64,000 bases of DNA from assembly GCF_002093745.1 (NCBI RefSeq), contig NZ_MTSB01000020.1, positions 33,481 to 97,480 on the forward strand. Reading direction: 5' to 3'. Made by a program: the position numbers and the translations under genes. Below are positions 19,193 through 30,642 of the stretch, one piece after another (position 1 is the first letter of the stretch; every line of letters starts with the position of its first letter). A model generated the notes under the pieces. It was not told where the DNA came from. It was given only the letters and a program-made list of their open reading frames with translations, and did not search any database. This DNA is from Pseudomonas graminis (lineage in GTDB: Bacteria; Pseudomonadota; Gammaproteobacteria; Pseudomonadales; Pseudomonadaceae).

Positions 19193-21403
19193 ATGAATAC
19201 CGAAGCACTCATCGAAGCCGCTGTTGAAGTCGATGTTCAGGAGGCAGCACCCGTGGTTGAGCCTGATATCGAAGTAATCCCGGCCATCGAAGCGCCCGCC
19301 GCTCTGGTGCCTGCCATCGTCGCTCCGAACCTGGACGACAGCAGCCTGTATATTCACCGCGAACTGTCGCAACTGCAGTTCAATATCCGGGTACTGGAAC
19401 AGGCGCTCGATGAGTCCTACCCATTGCTGGAGCGGCTGAAGTTTCTGCTGATCTTCTCCAGCAACCTCGATGAGTTCTTCGAAATTCGTGTGGCCGGTTT
19501 GAAAAAACAGATCACGTTCGCCCGCGAGCAGGCAGGCGCCGACGGTCTGCAGCCGCATCAGGCGCTGGCCAGGCTCAGCGAGCTGGTCCACGGCCATGTC
19601 GATCGCCAATACGCGATCCTCAATGACATCCTGTTGCCGGAGCTTGAAAAGCATCAGGTCCGCTTTATTCGCCGTCGCCACTGGACGGCCAAGCTCAAGG
19701 CCTGGGTACGTCGTTACTTCCGTGACGAGATCGCGCCGATCATCACCCCGATCGGTCTGGACCCGACGCACCCTTTTCCGTTGCTGGTCAACAAGAGCCT
19801 GAACTTCATCGTAGAGCTTGAGGGGATCGATGCCTTCGGTCGCGACTCGGGCCTTGCAATCATCCCGGCACCGCGTTTGTTGCCGCGCGTGATCAAAGTG
19901 CCGGAAGAGGTCTGCGGCCCAGGCGATAACTTCGTGTTTCTGTCGTCCATGATCCACGCCCATGCCGATGACCTGTTCCAGGGCATGAAGGTCAAGGGTT
20001 GCTACCAGTTCCGCCTGACCCGGAACGCCGATCTGGCGCTGGACTCGGAAGACGTGGAAGACCTGGCGCGCGCCCTGCGTGGCGAGCTGTTCTCGCGTCG
20101 TTACGGCGATGCGGTGCGTCTGGAAGTGGCGGATACCTGCCCGAAACATTTGTCGGATTACCTGCTCAAGCAGTTCAACCTGAACGAGTCCGAGCTGTAT
20201 CAGGTCAACGGGCCGGTCAACCTGACGCGTCTGTTCAGCATTACCGGTCTGGACAGCCACCCTGAACTGCAATACCCGCCGTTCACTCCGGCCATTCCCA
20301 AGCTGCTGCAAAACAGCGAAAACATTTTCAGCGTGATCAGCAAGCAGGACATCCTGTTGCTGCACCCTTTCGAATCGTTCACGCCGGTGGTCGATCTGCT
20401 GCGTCAGGCGGCAAAAGACCCGCACGTTCTGGCCGTGCGCCAGACGCTTTACCGCAGCGGCGCCAATTCGGAAATTGTCGATGCGCTGGTCGATGCGGCG
20501 CGTAACGGCAAGGAAGTCACGGCAGTGATCGAATTGCGTGCGCGTTTTGACGAAGAGTCCAACCTGCAACTGGCCAGCCGTCTTCAGGCTGCCGGTGCGG
20601 TGGTGATCTATGGCGTGGTCGGCTTCAAGACCCACGCCAAGATGATGCTCATTCTGCGGCGAGAAGCGGGCGAGATCGTGCGTTACGCGCACCTCGGCAC
20701 CGGTAACTATCACGCCGGCAACGCGCGTCTTTACACCGACTACAGCTTGCTGACTTCCGACGATGCGCTGTGCGAAGACGTCGGCAAACTGTTCAGCCAG
20801 TTGATCGGCATGGGCAAGACGCTGCGCATGAAAAAACTGCTGCATGCGCCGTTCACGCTCAAGAAAGGCATGCTCGACATGATCGCCCGCGAGACGCAGT
20901 TTGCGCTCGACGGCAAGCCTGCGCACATCATCGCCAAGTTCAACTCGCTGACCGATCCGAAGATCATCCGCGCGCTGTACAAGGCCAGTCAGTCCGGGGT
21001 GCGTATCGATCTGGTGGTGCGCGGCATGTGCTGCCTGCGTCCGGGGATTGCCGGGGTCTCGCACAACATTCATGTGCGCTCGATCATCGGCCGCTTCCTG
21101 GAGCACACGCGGGTGTTCTACTTCCTGAATGGCGGCGACGAGCAGATGTTCCTGTCGAGCGCCGACTGGATGGAGCGCAACCTCGACAAGCGCGTTGAGA
21201 CCTGCTTCCCGGTGGAAGGCAAGAAGTTGATTCTGCGCGTGAAGAAGGAGCTGGAAAGCTACCTGACCGACAACACCCACAGTTGGCTGTTGCAGTCAGA
21301 CGGGCGTTATGTGCGCAGTACGCCAACCGGCAACCAGAACCCTCGAAGCGCCCAGGCGACCCTGCTGGAGCGCCTGAGCAACCCGGTTCTCAGCGTACGC
21401 TGA
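19193..21403 (+). CDS. ppk: Polyphosphate kinase 1
   Basis: Makes inorganic polyphosphate from ATP at the membrane. The 736-residue enzyme starts with a Pseudomonas-type N-terminal extension (residues 1-45, Ala/Val/Glu-rich) before the helical N domain ([19 protein letters not shown]). The phosphorylated histidine is His500 in [11 protein letters not shown], followed by [11 protein letters not shown]; the second phospholipase-D-like half has [20 protein letters not shown] 19193 follows CAGGAAC. The 3' end overlaps the convergent ppx by 14 bases. Confidence 0.96.
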   Translation: MNTEALIEAAVEVDVQEAAPVVEPDIEVIPAIEAPAALVPAIVAPNLDDSSLYIHRELSQLQFNIRVLEQALDESYPLLERLKFLLIFSSNLDEFFEIRVAGLKKQITFAREQAGADGLQPHQALARLSELVHGHVDRQYAILNDILLPELEKHQVRFIRRRHWTAKLKAWVRRYFRDEIAPIITPIGLDPTHPFPLLVNKSLNFIVELEGIDAFGRDSGLAIIPAPRLLPRVIKVPEEVCGPGDNFVFLSSMIHAHADDLFQGMKVKGCYQFRLTRNADLALDSEDVEDLARALRGELFSRRYGDAVRLEVADTCPKHLSDYLLKQFNLNESELYQVNGPVNLTRLFSITGLDSHPELQYPPFTPAIPKLLQNSENIFSVISKQDILLLHPFESFTPVVDLLRQAAKDPHVLAVRQTLYRSGANSEIVDALVDAARNGKEVTAVIELRARFDEESNLQLASRLQAAGAVVIYGVVGFKTHAKMMLILRREAGEIVRYAHLGTGNYHAGNARLYTDYSLLTSDDALCEDVGKLFSQLIGMGKTLRMKKLLHAPFTLKKGMLDMIARETQFALDGKPAHIIAKFNSLTDPKIIRALYKASQSGVRIDLVVRGMCCLRPGIAGVSHNIHVRSIIGRFLEHTRVFYFLNGGDEQMFLSSADWMERNLDKRVETCFPVEGKKLILRVKKELESYLTDNTHSWLLQSDGRYVRSTPTGNQNPRSAQATLLERLSNPVLSVR

Positions 21404-22892
21404 AGACGATGCCGACTCGGGTCAGCCACTCCGCTTCCAGCGCGAAGTCGGCCTGAGTCAGCTGGTTGTTTTCCAGCCAGCCTTCCGGGAATTCCGCATC
21501 CAGGTTTGGCCCGTCTGCACGTAACACCACGCGCGGCATTTCTTGAGTGCCGCGGATGTGGTGGAACAGAATCGCAAAGCGCAGCAGCACGCACAGGCGG
21601 ATCAGCTTGATGCCTTCAGCGCCGAACTCGGCGAACTTGTCCTTGGGAATATTGCGGCGATGACCGCGCACCAGCAGGGCGAGCATTTGCTGGTCTTCGC
21701 GTGAGAACCCGGCGAGGTCGGAGTGCTCGATGAGGTAGGCGCCGTGCTTGTGATAATGATAGTGGGCGATGTCCAGCCCGATCTCATGCACCTTGGCGGC
21801 CCAGCTCAGCAGCTCGGCGTAGCTCTCGTGTTGCAACTCCCAGCTTTCGGCAACCTGCTCCAACGCATGCAGCGCTTTGGCTTCGACGCGGGCGGCCTGC
21901 TCCAGATCGACGTGGTAACGCTCCATCAATGAACTGAGGGTGCGCTCACGCACGTCTTCGTGATGGTGACGGCCCATCAGGTCGTACAGCACGCCTTCAC
22001 GCAGGGCACCTTCGCAGTGATCCATGCGCTTGAGCTCAAGCGCGTCGAAGATGGCTTCGAGAATCGCCAGGCCTGCGGGGAAAATCGCGCGGCGGTCGGG
22101 TTTGATGCCGTCGAAGTCGATCTTCTCGACGTCGCCCAGTTTGAACAGCTTGCGCTTGAGCCAGGCCAGCCCTTCGGCATTGACCTCACCGGCGCCGTAA
22201 CCGTTGGCCTTGAGCGCCACGCCAATGGCGCGAATGGTGCCCGACGAACCGATGGCCTCGTCCCATTTCAGGCGATGCAGCGCGTGTTCGATGCTCATGA
22301 TTTCGAGTCGCGCAGCGGTGTAGGCCTGAGCGTAGCGGGCCGGTGTCACCTTGCCGTCGCGGAAGTAGCGTTGAGTGAAACTCACGCAGCCCATCTGCAG
22401 GCTTTCGCGCAGCAGCGGCTCGAAGCGCTGGCCGATGATGAATTCGGTACTGCCACCGCCGATGTCGGCGACCAGGCGTTTGCCGGGGGTGTCTGCCAGC
22501 GTATGCGAGACGCCCAGATAAATGAGTCGGGCTTCTTCGCGCCCGGAAATCACTTCCACCGGATGGCCGAGAATTTCTTCGGCGCGGTGAATGAAGTCGT
22601 TGCGGTTGCGGGCTTCGCGCAGGGCGTTGGTGCCCACGATGCGCACAGCGCCGAGCGGCAGGCCGTTGATCAACTGGGCAAAGCGTTTCAGGCAGTCGAG
22701 ACCGCGCTGCATGGACTCTTCAGTCAGCTGGCGTTCTTCATCGATGCCGGCCGCCAACTGCACCTTTTCGCCCAGGCGCTCAAGAATGCGGATTTCGCCC
22801 TGATTGGCTTTTGCCACAACCATATGAAAACTGTTGGAGCCCAGGTCGATGGCAGCGATCAGTGAAAAATTCTTGGGTGTTGAATGCGGCAT
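21390..22892 (-). CDS. ppx: Exopolyphosphatase
   Basis: Processively releases phosphate from polyphosphate ends and belongs to the ASKHA Ppx/GppA family. The 500-residue product has phosphate-1 loop [14 protein letters not shown], the second loop [14 protein letters not shown], and a C-terminal HD-like helical region from about residue 310. The ATG at 22892 (MPHSTPKN) is preferred over longer frames that run into the intergenic repeat region. It faces ppk and shares 14 bp with its 3' end, so the synthetic and degradative genes are transcribed against each other. Confidence 0.95.
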   Translation of the reverse strand: MPHSTPKNFSLIAAIDLGSNSFHMVVAKANQGEIRILERLGEKVQLAAGIDEERQLTEESMQRGLDCLKRFAQLINGLPLGAVRIVGTNALREARNRNDFIHRAEEILGHPVEVISGREEARLIYLGVSHTLADTPGKRLVADIGGGSTEFIIGQRFEPLLRESLQMGCVSFTQRYFRDGKVTPARYAQAYTAARLEIMSIEHALHRLKWDEAIGSSGTIRAIGVALKANGYGAGEVNAEGLAWLKRKLFKLGDVEKIDFDGIKPDRRAIFPAGLAILEAIFDALELKRMDHCEGALREGVLYDLMGRHHHEDVRERTLSSLMERYHVDLEQAARVEAKALHALEQVAESWELQHESYAELLSWAAKVHEIGLDIAHYHYHKHGAYLIEHSDLAGFSREDQQMLALLVRGHRRNIPKDKFAEFGAEGIKLIRLCVLLRFAILFHHIRGTQEMPRVVLRADGPNLDAEFPEGWLENNQLTQADFALEAEWLTRVGIVFSVR

Positions 22893-23129
22893 GGTCAGAA
22901 AGTCCAGTTCGATAACCGCACCATCGTGCCACGATCCATGCCTGCCGCCAACGCGAAGCTGTCCAGGCACCGGAAATACCCGGTATTACGCTTGGGACGT
23001 GGCGGATGGCTATCTAATCAATGTGATAGTTATGTCATTGTCGTGCCGATGCTTTGCGTTCCCGTGTTGGAGTGCTCGGCGTTATACACAGTCCGGACAG
23101 TTGAGCTTACAGGCTTCTGGCCGAAGGCC

Positions 23130-23219
23130 GTGGGAGCGAACGTGTTCGCGAAGACGGTGTTTCAGGCGACGCATCTTCGGCGGATGTACCGGCCCTTTCG
23201 CGAACAAGTTCGCTCCCAC
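23130..23219. repeat. REPIN in the ppx-ABC transporter gap
   Basis: GTGGGAGCGAACGTGTTCGC at 23130 and TTCGCGAACAAGTTCGCTCC towards 23219 are inverted REP arms around a 45-nt spacer (AAGACGGTGTTTCAGGCGAC...). The spacer closely matches that of the copy at 63858-63947, which marks them as the same subtype. The 410-nt gap 22893-23302 also contains two GACGCTC-GCGTC small hairpins; no gene was seen in it. Confidence 0.88.
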
Positions 23220-23302
23220 AGGGGCGTCCACCACTGCGTTCCCACACTGGAGGAACGATGACCCCACCCCACCTATCGTGCGACGCTCTGCGTCCGGTCT
23301 TG

Positions 23303-24037
23303 TCAGGCGTGTTCTGTGGTGCCGATGAAGTTCGCCAGTTCCGGGGTTTTCGGGTGGGCGAACAGGTCTTTCGGGTCGCCCACTTCATGGACCTTGCCCT
23401 GATGCATGAACACCAGCTTGTCGCCCACTTCACGGGCGAAGCGCATTTCGTGGGTGACCATGATCAGGGTCATGCCGTCGGCGGCCAACTGGCGGACCAC
23501 GCTGAGCACTTCGCTGACCAGTTCCGGGTCCAGCGCCGAGGTGATTTCGTCACACAACAGCACCTTGGGCGACATCGCCAGCGCTCGGGCAATCGCCACG
23601 CGTTGCTGCTGGCCGCCGGACAGGCGATCCGGGAAAGCATCGAACTTCTCGCCCAGGCCAACACGTTCCAGCATCTTTCTCGCCAGTTTGGCGGCTTCTG
23701 CCTTTGGCACCTTCTGCACGACCTGCGGCGCGAGCATCACGTTCTCGCCGACGCTCAGGTGCGGGAACAGATTGAACTGTTGAAACACCATGCCGACCTT
23801 CTGGCGCAGGGTGCGCAGATCGGCGCGTGCCGCATCCAGGTATTCGCCATCGACTTCGATCACCCCGTCGTTGATCGATTCCAGCCCGTTGAGCGTGCGC
23901 AACAACGTACTTTTGCCCGAGCCGCTGCGGCCGATGATCGCCACCACCTGGCCTTCCTCGACCGACAGATCGATGCCCTTCAGTACGTGATGATCGCCGT
24001 AGTATTTATGCAGGGCGGAAATTCTAAGCAGAGGCAT
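23303..24037 (-). CDS. Polar amino-acid ABC transporter ATP-binding protein
   Basis: ATPase of a PAAT-family importer, 244 residues: Walker A GRSGSGKST (36-44), Q-loop FQQFNLFPHL, signature LSGGQQQRV, Walker B VLLCDEITSALDPE, switch VTHEM. It most resembles GlnQ/HisP-type subunits. ATG 24037 follows AAAGGAGACTGC and overlaps the upstream permease by 14 bases. It is the last gene of a four-gene operon (binding protein, two permeases, ATPase) transcribed leftward. Confidence 0.93.
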   Translation of the reverse strand: MPLLRISALHKYYGDHHVLKGIDLSVEEGQVVAIIGRSGSGKSTLLRTLNGLESINDGVIEVDGEYLDAARADLRTLRQKVGMVFQQFNLFPHLSVGENVMLAPQVVQKVPKAEAAKLARKMLERVGLGEKFDAFPDRLSGGQQQRVAIARALAMSPKVLLCDEITSALDPELVSEVLSVVRQLAADGMTLIMVTHEMRFAREVGDKLVFMHQGKVHEVGDPKDLFAHPKTPELANFIGTTEHA

Positions 24038-24671
24038 GCAGTCTCCTTTCCAGATGGCGCGCGCACAGCGACAAGGGGTAGCACAGGATGAAGTAGCCCA
24101 GGGCAACGAAGCCGTAGACCATGAATGGTTCGAACGTGGCGTTGGCCAGCATGCTGCCGGTCTTGGTCAGTTCGGTGAAACCGATGATCGAGGTCACCGC
24201 AGTGCCTTTGACCACCTGCACAGAGAAGCCCACCGTGGGTGCAACCGCGATACGCAGCGCCTGGGGCAGGATCACGTAACGCATCTGTTCCAGCGGGGTC
24301 ATCGCCAGGCTGGCCGACGCTTCCCACTGGCCCTTGGAAATCGACTCCACGCAGCCGCGCCAGATTTCCGCGAGGTAAGCGCTGGTGAACAGCGTCAATG
24401 CCAGCGCGGCGGCGGCCCAGGGAGAAATGTTCATGCCCATCAGGGCGACGCCGAAGAACACCAGAAACAACTGCATCAGCAGCGGCGTGCCTTGGAAAAG
24501 CTCGATATAGAGCTTGGCACTCACGCGCGGGAAGGACTTTTCCGAGGTGCGCATGACCATCACCAGCAAACCGATCAGCCCGCCGCCTATAAAGGCGACC
24601 AGCGACAGGGCGAGCGTCCATTGCAGACCGATCAGCAGGTTGCGCAGGATGTCCCATAAGGTGAAATCCAT
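24024..24671 (-). CDS. Polar amino-acid ABC transporter permease (second)
   Basis: A 215-residue HisMQ-type inner-membrane permease with about five helices. The family segment YIELFQGTPLLMQLFLVFFG and the EAA loop (EASASLAMTPLEQMRYVILPQAL) contact the ATPase. It overlaps both neighbours (1 base with the upstream permease, 14 with the ATPase), so the subunits are translationally coupled. Confidence 0.92.
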   Translation of the reverse strand: MDFTLWDILRNLLIGLQWTLALSLVAFIGGGLIGLLVMVMRTSEKSFPRVSAKLYIELFQGTPLLMQLFLVFFGVALMGMNISPWAAAALALTLFTSAYLAEIWRGCVESISKGQWEASASLAMTPLEQMRYVILPQALRIAVAPTVGFSVQVVKGTAVTSIIGFTELTKTGSMLANATFEPFMVYGFVALGYFILCYPLSLCARHLERRLHASA

Positions 24672-25336
24672 CAGCTGTTCCTCGAGATGTAACGACGCCC
24701 GATCCAGGCCAGCAACTGCCGGATCAGCAGCGCCATCGCCAGGTAGATCAGCGTGGTCACGATGTAGGTTTCGAACGAGCGGAAGTTGCGTGACTGAATG
24801 AAGTTGGCAAAGAAGCTCAGCTCTTCAGTGGCGATTTGCGAACAGACCGCCGAACCCAGCATGACGATGATGATTTGGCTGCTCAGTGCCGGCCAGACCT
24901 TGCCCAGCGCCGGAACCAGCACCACGTAGCGAAAAGCTTCGTAACGATTCATCGCCAGCGCTGCCGAGGCTTCAAGCTGCCCTTTTGGAATCGCCTGGAT
25001 GCCTGCCCGCACGATTTCAGTCGAGTAGGCGCCCAGGTTGATGACCATCGCCAGTACAGCGGCCTGCCACTCCGAGATCTGCACGCCCAGCGACGGCAGA
25101 CCGAAGAAGATGAAGAACAACTGAACCAGAAAAGGGGTGTTACGGATCAGCTCGACGTAGACGGCGAAGATCGTCGCAAAAGGCTGGATCTTCCAGGCCC
25201 GGACGACGGCACCGACAATGCCGAGGCTGACACCGAGCAGCGTGCCAATGGCCGTCAGTTCCAGCGTGAACAAAGCCCCGCGCAACAGTACGTCGAGGTT
25301 CTGCAGGACCGGGGTAAAGTCGAAGTGATAAGCCAT
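24671..25336 (-). CDS. Polar amino-acid ABC transporter permease (first)
   Basis: A 221-residue HisMQ-type permease that forms a heterodimer with the product of the next gene. Family features: VELIRNTPFLVQLFFIFFG, the EAA loop EASAALAMNRYEAFRYVVL, and GSAVCSQIATEELSF near the end. ATG 25336 lies 29 nt after the binding protein stop. Confidence 0.92.
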   Translation of the reverse strand: MAYHFDFTPVLQNLDVLLRGALFTLELTAIGTLLGVSLGIVGAVVRAWKIQPFATIFAVYVELIRNTPFLVQLFFIFFGLPSLGVQISEWQAAVLAMVINLGAYSTEIVRAGIQAIPKGQLEASAALAMNRYEAFRYVVLVPALGKVWPALSSQIIIVMLGSAVCSQIATEELSFFANFIQSRNFRSFETYIVTTLIYLAMALLIRQLLAWIGRRYISRNS

Positions 25337-25365
25337 TGGTGAATCCTGTGACCGAAAAGCAGTGA

Positions 25366-26151
25366 TCAGAGATCGGCAGGCAGCGGTTGCTTCAGCCAGG
25401 TCATCGACGCTTTTTCCAGCGTACCGTCAGCCTTGGCAGCTTCCAGAATCTCGTTGACCTTGCCCAGCAGTTCCGGCTGGCCTTTGTTCACGCCAACGTA
25501 CACGGGCGAATCCTTGAGTTTCACTTTCAGCGCCGGGATACGCTTGGGGTTGCGCTCGCTGATGGCAACCATCACCACGTTGCCGCTGGCGATCAGGTCG
25601 GTCTGGCCGGCCAGGTAGGCGGCGATGGTCGAATTGTTGTCTTCAAAACGCTTGATGGTCGTGCCTTCCGGTGCAACGGCTGACAGCTCGATGTCTTCGA
25701 TGGCGCCACGGGTGACGCTGATGGTCTTGCCCTTCAGTTCAGCAACATCCTTGACCGGAGACTCAGGCGGACCGAAGACGGCCAGATAGAACGGCGCGTA
25801 AGCCCGGGAGAAATCGATGACTTTTTCGCGGTCCGGGTTTTTGCCCAGGCTGGAGATGACCAGATCAACCTTGCCTGTTGTCAGGAAGGGGATGCGGTTG
25901 GTGCTGTTGACCGGCGTCAGCTCAAGCTTGACCTTCAGCCTGTCAGCCAGCAACTGCGCGGTGTCGATGTCCAGACCGCGCGGCTTCATGTCCGGGCCGA
26001 CCGAGCCGAACGGCGGGAAGTCCTGCGGCACGGCGACCTTCAAGGTGCCGCGCGCTATGACGTCGTCCAGGCCGTTGGCGTGGGCGGGTGTCTGGCTCAG
26101 CATCAAACTGGCAAACAAGGCAGTAAGCAAGGCGCTGTAACGCTTGGTCAT
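25366..26151 (-). CDS. Amino-acid ABC transporter periplasmic binding protein
   Basis: A 261-residue family 3 solute-binding protein. A signal peptide ends AHA before NGLDDVIARG; the ligand-binding lobes show GTLKVAVPQDFPPFGSVG, the DLVISSLGKNPDREKVIDFS hinge strand, and a positive loop SVTRGAIEDIE. The ligand cannot be named from sequence; ornithine/lysine or glutamine-like amino acids fit the family. ATG 26151 has GGAGACTTCAC upstream. The operon probably answers to the divergent GntR-type regulator. Confidence 0.9.
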   Translation of the reverse strand: MTKRYSALLTALFASLMLSQTPAHANGLDDVIARGTLKVAVPQDFPPFGSVGPDMKPRGLDIDTAQLLADRLKVKLELTPVNSTNRIPFLTTGKVDLVISSLGKNPDREKVIDFSRAYAPFYLAVFGPPESPVKDVAELKGKTISVTRGAIEDIELSAVAPEGTTIKRFEDNNSTIAAYLAGQTDLIASGNVVMVAISERNPKRIPALKVKLKDSPVYVGVNKGQPELLGKVNEILEAAKADGTLEKASMTWLKQPLPADL

Positions 26152-26260
26152 GTGAAGTCTCCGGGCGAAACGAAAGATGTTGGCCAGTCTCCAGTGCATA
26201 GCGCATGCCATCCGCTTGTTGTGGGCCGGAAACTCAAGGTTTCAGCGAGATTATGGTCTT

Positions 26261-26275
26261 ACTGGTCTGAACAGT
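26261..26275. promoter_or_regulatory. Repeated operator candidate, copy 1 (transporter side)
   Basis: ACTGGTCTGAACAGT recurs with one change as ACTGGCCTGAACAGT at 26386-26400. Copy 1 lies 110 nt upstream of the binding protein start, copy 2 directly against the regulator start. Two near-identical 15-mers in a 250-nt divergent promoter region are best explained as binding sites of the regulator itself. Confidence 0.6.
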
Positions 26276-26385
26276 TGGCGGGCGGTACGCCCTGCTTTGG
26301 CGCGCTTTAAAGCCCGGTCGCCCCAGTGCTGGGCGTCGCTTGCCGAATGATCAGGATGGCGATAAAAGGGATTTTTACTGGACTG

Positions 26386-26400
26386 ACTGGCCTGAACAGT
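26386..26400. promoter_or_regulatory. Repeated operator candidate, copy 2 (regulator side)
   Basis: ACTGGCCTGAACAGT ends one base before the ATG of the FCD regulator and differs from copy 1 in a single base. A further partial half (TTACTGGACTG, 26375-26385) precedes it. Such placement would give tight autorepression. Confidence 0.55.
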
Positions 26401-26401
26401 G

Positions 26402-27106
26402 ATGCCGCATACTTCACTCGCCGTACCCGAATCAGCCCTCCGGGCCATTCGCAAGTTGATCGCCGAGCAAGGGTACAAGCCGGGCGAGAGCCTGCCGTCG
26501 CAACGTGACCTGGCGGTTTTGCTGGGTGTTAGTCGTGCATCGTTGCGCGAGGCATTGTCGTCGCTCAGCGCCTTGGGAGTGGTCAGCGTGCAACCTGGCA
26601 AAGGCGTGTTCGTGCAGTCGATTTCTGAACCAGAACAGCGCACGGGAGGATTTTCCTGGCCTTTTGAAGCTCAGGTCTCACCGGCCGACACCTTTCAACT
26701 GCGTTATGCCCTCGAAGGATTTGCTGCCGGGCTGGCCGCGGTCACCCTGACCGCTGACGAGCGTGATGTGCTTGAAGACAACGTCGAAGCCATGCGTCTT
26801 GAGTTGTGTGGCGGCGATTTCGAAGCGGCGGCCAGGCTGGATTTCGAGTTTCATCGGCACATTCTGGTCGCCAGCGGTAACCAGGCCATGCTGGGGATCG
26901 TGACCGCCGGCGCCGATATTTTCCTTGAAAGCCAGAAAATGCCCTTCATACGCGCAGCAAGGGTCATGGAGACCTGGCAGGAGCACCGCAAGATTTTGCG
27001 GGCGCTGGCCCGGCACGCTTCAGGCCCGGCGCAAAAGGCCATGCAAGAGCATATTCGCGGCGCTGCCCTGCGTACCGGCATCGTTTTTGTCTCGCCTTCG
27101 AATTAA
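26402..27106 (+). CDS. GntR-family (FCD/FadR-type) transcriptional regulator
   Basis: A 234-residue regulator with an N-terminal winged helix (about 8-70; GESLPSQRDLAVLLGVSRASLREALS is split here as GESLPSQRDLAVLLG and VSRASLREALS) and a C-terminal all-helical FCD ligand domain (about 95-225) with the metal/ligand residues Asp and His in ARLDFEFHRHI. It is divergent from the amino-acid transporter, which it probably represses until ligand appears. GTG 26399 is immediately upstream in frame; ATG 26402 is preferred. Confidence 0.88.
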   Translation: MPHTSLAVPESALRAIRKLIAEQGYKPGESLPSQRDLAVLLGVSRASLREALSSLSALGVVSVQPGKGVFVQSISEPEQRTGGFSWPFEAQVSPADTFQLRYALEGFAAGLAAVTLTADERDVLEDNVEAMRLELCGGDFEAAARLDFEFHRHILVASGNQAMLGIVTAGADIFLESQKMPFIRAARVMETWQEHRKILRALARHASGPAQKAMQEHIRGAALRTGIVFVSPSN

Positions 27107-27227
27107 GCGCCCGTCATAACGTCCGTCATGCACCGTCATAGTCAGAGTCAATGAAGCATCGCTTCCTGAATGCCATAAGGGCCGCTATGATGGTCGTCTT
27201 TTTTAGCCTATGACCTCGGAGACTTCC

Positions 27228-27557
27228 ATGAGCAACGACCTGATCAAACACGTCACCGACGCCAGCTTTGAAGCTGATGTACTCAAGGCTGAGGGTGCGG
27301 TACTTGTTGATTACTGGGCTGAATGGTGTGGCCCATGCAAAATGATTGCCCCGGTACTGGACGAAATCGCCGACACCTACAAAGGCAAGCTGACTATCGC
27401 CAAGCTGAACATCGACGAAAATCAGGAAACCCCGGCCAAGCATGGCGTGCGCGGTATCCCGACGTTGATGCTGTTCAAGAACGGCAACGTTGAAGCGACC
27501 AAAGTGGGCGCTTTGTCGAAGTCGCAGCTGGCTGCGTTTCTCGACGCCAACATCTGA
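27228..27557 (+). CDS. trxA: Thioredoxin 1
   Basis: Cytoplasmic protein disulfide reductase, 109 residues. Active site WCGPC has Cys34 and Cys37, preceded by VLVDYWAE; the cis-proline loop GIPTLMLF is intact. ATG 27228 follows CTCGGAGACTTCC; the frame extending to 27210 lacks a better site. A clear intrinsic terminator separates it from rho, so trxA is its own unit. Confidence 0.97.
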   Translation: MSNDLIKHVTDASFEADVLKAEGAVLVDYWAEWCGPCKMIAPVLDEIADTYKGKLTIAKLNIDENQETPAKHGVRGIPTLMLFKNGNVEATKVGALSKSQLAAFLDANI

Positions 27558-27569
27558 GACGTTTCAAAG

Positions 27570-27593
27570 CCCCGCAAATAGCGGGGTTTTTTT
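27570..27593 (+). terminator. Intrinsic terminator of trxA
   Basis: CCCCGC (27570-27575) and GCGGGG (27581-27586) form a short GC stem around AAATA, followed at once by seven T residues. It starts 13 nt after the trxA stop. Confidence 0.9.
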
Positions 27594-27788
27594 CAGGCGT
27601 CGTACTAGACGCCTGGAAAATCAGGTGGTACATTCGGCCCCGCAACGGCTTCTCCGTTGCCCCCTGCAAGCCGTCGCCGACGCACTCCTTTCGATTTAGT
27701 ACGCGATCCTGTCGCCTTTTCTGCGGCGCGGCCTCATTAAGCCAAAAGCTTAATTTCCCCCTCCATACATGATTACGTCATTCCCCAT
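27594..27788 (+). promoter_or_regulatory. rho promoter and long untranslated leader
   Basis: The 195 nt between the trxA terminator and rho hold no gene. Two small hairpins, GCAACGG-CTTCT-CCGTTGC (27642-27660) and TTAAGC-CAAAA-GCTTAA (27737-27753), and a C-rich, poorly structured stretch before the start codon are seen. rho genes of related bacteria are controlled by Rho-dependent attenuation in a leader like this; that role is inferred. Confidence 0.45.
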
Positions 27789-29048
<1,260 letters not shown>

Positions 29049-29063
29049 CAGGCCGGCTGACTC

Positions 29064-29096
29064 AAAAAATGGTGTCCTTCGGGGCACCATTTTTTT
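29064..29096 (+). terminator. Intrinsic terminator of rho
   Basis: AAAAAATGGTGTCC and GGGGCACCATTTTTT pair across a TTCG tetraloop, followed by more T residues. The A-tract on the 5' side would also make it functional on the minus strand. Confidence 0.9.
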
Positions 29097-29175
29097 GCCT
29101 GCGCGCCGCGGATTAGCTGCCTTGAAGGGCTGGAGCAGGTAGGATGTGCGTCTATTTGGATAAATGGCCGGGTTA

Positions 29176-30642
29176 ATGAAATTCAAAGATCTAAGGGATT
29201 TCGTGCAGCAGCTTGAGCAGCGCGGAGAGTTGAAACGCATCCAGATGCCGATCTCCCCTGTGCTGGAAATGACTGAAATCTGTGACCGTACCTTGCGCGC
29301 CAAGGGGCCGGCCCTGCTGTTCGAAAAACCGGTCGGCTTTGACATTCCTGTGCTGGGCAACCTGTTCGGTACGCCCGAGCGTGTCGCGATGGGCATGGGC
29401 GCAGAGGCGGTCAGCGAGCTGCGCGAGATTGGCAAGCTGCTGGCGTTTCTCAAAGAGCCTGAGCCACCGAAAGGGCTGAAAGACGCCTGGTCCAAACTGC
29501 CCATCTTTCGCAAAGTCATCGCCATGGCGCCCAAGGTCGTCAAGGACGCCCCCTGCCAGGAGGTCGTCATCGAAGGCGATGACGTCGACCTTGGCATGCT
29601 GCCCGTGCAGACCTGCTGGCCGGGTGACGTCGCGCCGCTGATCACCTGGGGCCTGACGGTCACCAAAGGGCCGAACAAAGAGCGGCAGAACCTCGGTATC
29701 TACCGTCAGCAGGTCATTGGCCGTAACAAGATCATCATGCGCTGGCTCAGCCACCGTGGTGGCGCGCTGGACTTCCGTGAGTGGTGCGCCAAGCACCCCG
29801 GCGAACCTTACCCGGTGGCGGTTGCGCTGGGCGCTGACCCTGCAACCATTCTCGGTGCTGTGACGCCCGTGCCGGACAGCCTGTCCGAATACGCGTTCGC
29901 CGGCCTGTTGCGCGGTTCGCGTACCGAACTGATCAAGTGCCGCGGCAGCAACCTGCAAGTGCCTGCGAGCGCCGAGATCGTGCTTGAAGGCGTGATTCAT
30001 CCGGGGGAAATGGCCGATGAAGGCCCCTACGGCGATCACACGGGGTATTACAACGAAGTCGACAGCTTTCCGGTGCTGACCGTCGAGCGCATCACTCACC
30101 GTATCAAGCCGATCTATCACAGCACCTACACCGGACGTCCACCGGACGAGCCTGCGATTTTGGGTGTCGCCCTGAACGAAGTGTTCGTGCCGATCCTGCA
30201 AAAGCAGTTTCCGGAAATCGTCGACTTCTACCTGCCGCCGGAAGGGTGCTCGTACCGCATGGCGGTGGTGACCATCAAGAAACAATATCCAGGCCATGCC
30301 AAGCGCGTGATGCTGGGGGTCTGGTCGTTCCTGCGCCAGTTCATGTACACCAAGTTCGTGATCGTCACTGACGACGACATCAACGCACGTGACTGGAACG
30401 ACGTGATCTGGGCCATCACCACCCGTATGGACCCCAAGCGCGACACGGTCATGATCGACAATACGCCCATCGATTATCTCGATTTCGCGTCGCCGGTCTC
30501 GGGGCTGGGGTCAAAGATGGGGTTGGATGCCACGAACAAATGGCCAGGGGAAACCAGCCGCGAATGGGGCAGGGCAATCGTCAAGGACGAAGCCACCACG
30601 CGCCGGGTGGACGAAATCTGGACTCAGTTGGGAATAGATTGA
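29176..30642 (+). CDS. ubiD: 3-octaprenyl-4-hydroxybenzoate carboxy-lyase
   Basis: Prenylated-FMN-dependent decarboxylase of ubiquinone synthesis, 488 residues from ATG 29176 ([10 protein letters not shown]). Recognised segments: GGALDFREW and the conserved E(x)[10 protein letters not shown] region with the catalytic Glu-Arg-Glu network, and [13 protein letters not shown] second ATG at 29164 would add four residues and cannot be excluded. The cofactor is made by UbiX, not in this window. Its TGA overlaps the ATG of the next gene, so a ferredoxin-type reductase is cotranscribed. Confidence 0.95.
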   Translation: MKFKDLRDFVQQLEQRGELKRIQMPISPVLEMTEICDRTLRAKGPALLFEKPVGFDIPVLGNLFGTPERVAMGMGAEAVSELREIGKLLAFLKEPEPPKGLKDAWSKLPIFRKVIAMAPKVVKDAPCQEVVIEGDDVDLGMLPVQTCWPGDVAPLITWGLTVTKGPNKERQNLGIYRQQVIGRNKIIMRWLSHRGGALDFREWCAKHPGEPYPVAVALGADPATILGAVTPVPDSLSEYAFAGLLRGSRTELIKCRGSNLQVPASAEIVLEGVIHPGEMADEGPYGDHTGYYNEVDSFPVLTVERITHRIKPIYHSTYTGRPPDEPAILGVALNEVFVPILQKQFPEIVDFYLPPEGCSYRMAVVTIKKQYPGHAKRVMLGVWSFLRQFMYTKFVIVTDDDINARDWNDVIWAITTRMDPKRDTVMIDNTPIDYLDFASPVSGLGSKMGLDATNKWPGETSREWGRAIVKDEATTRRVDEIWTQLGID

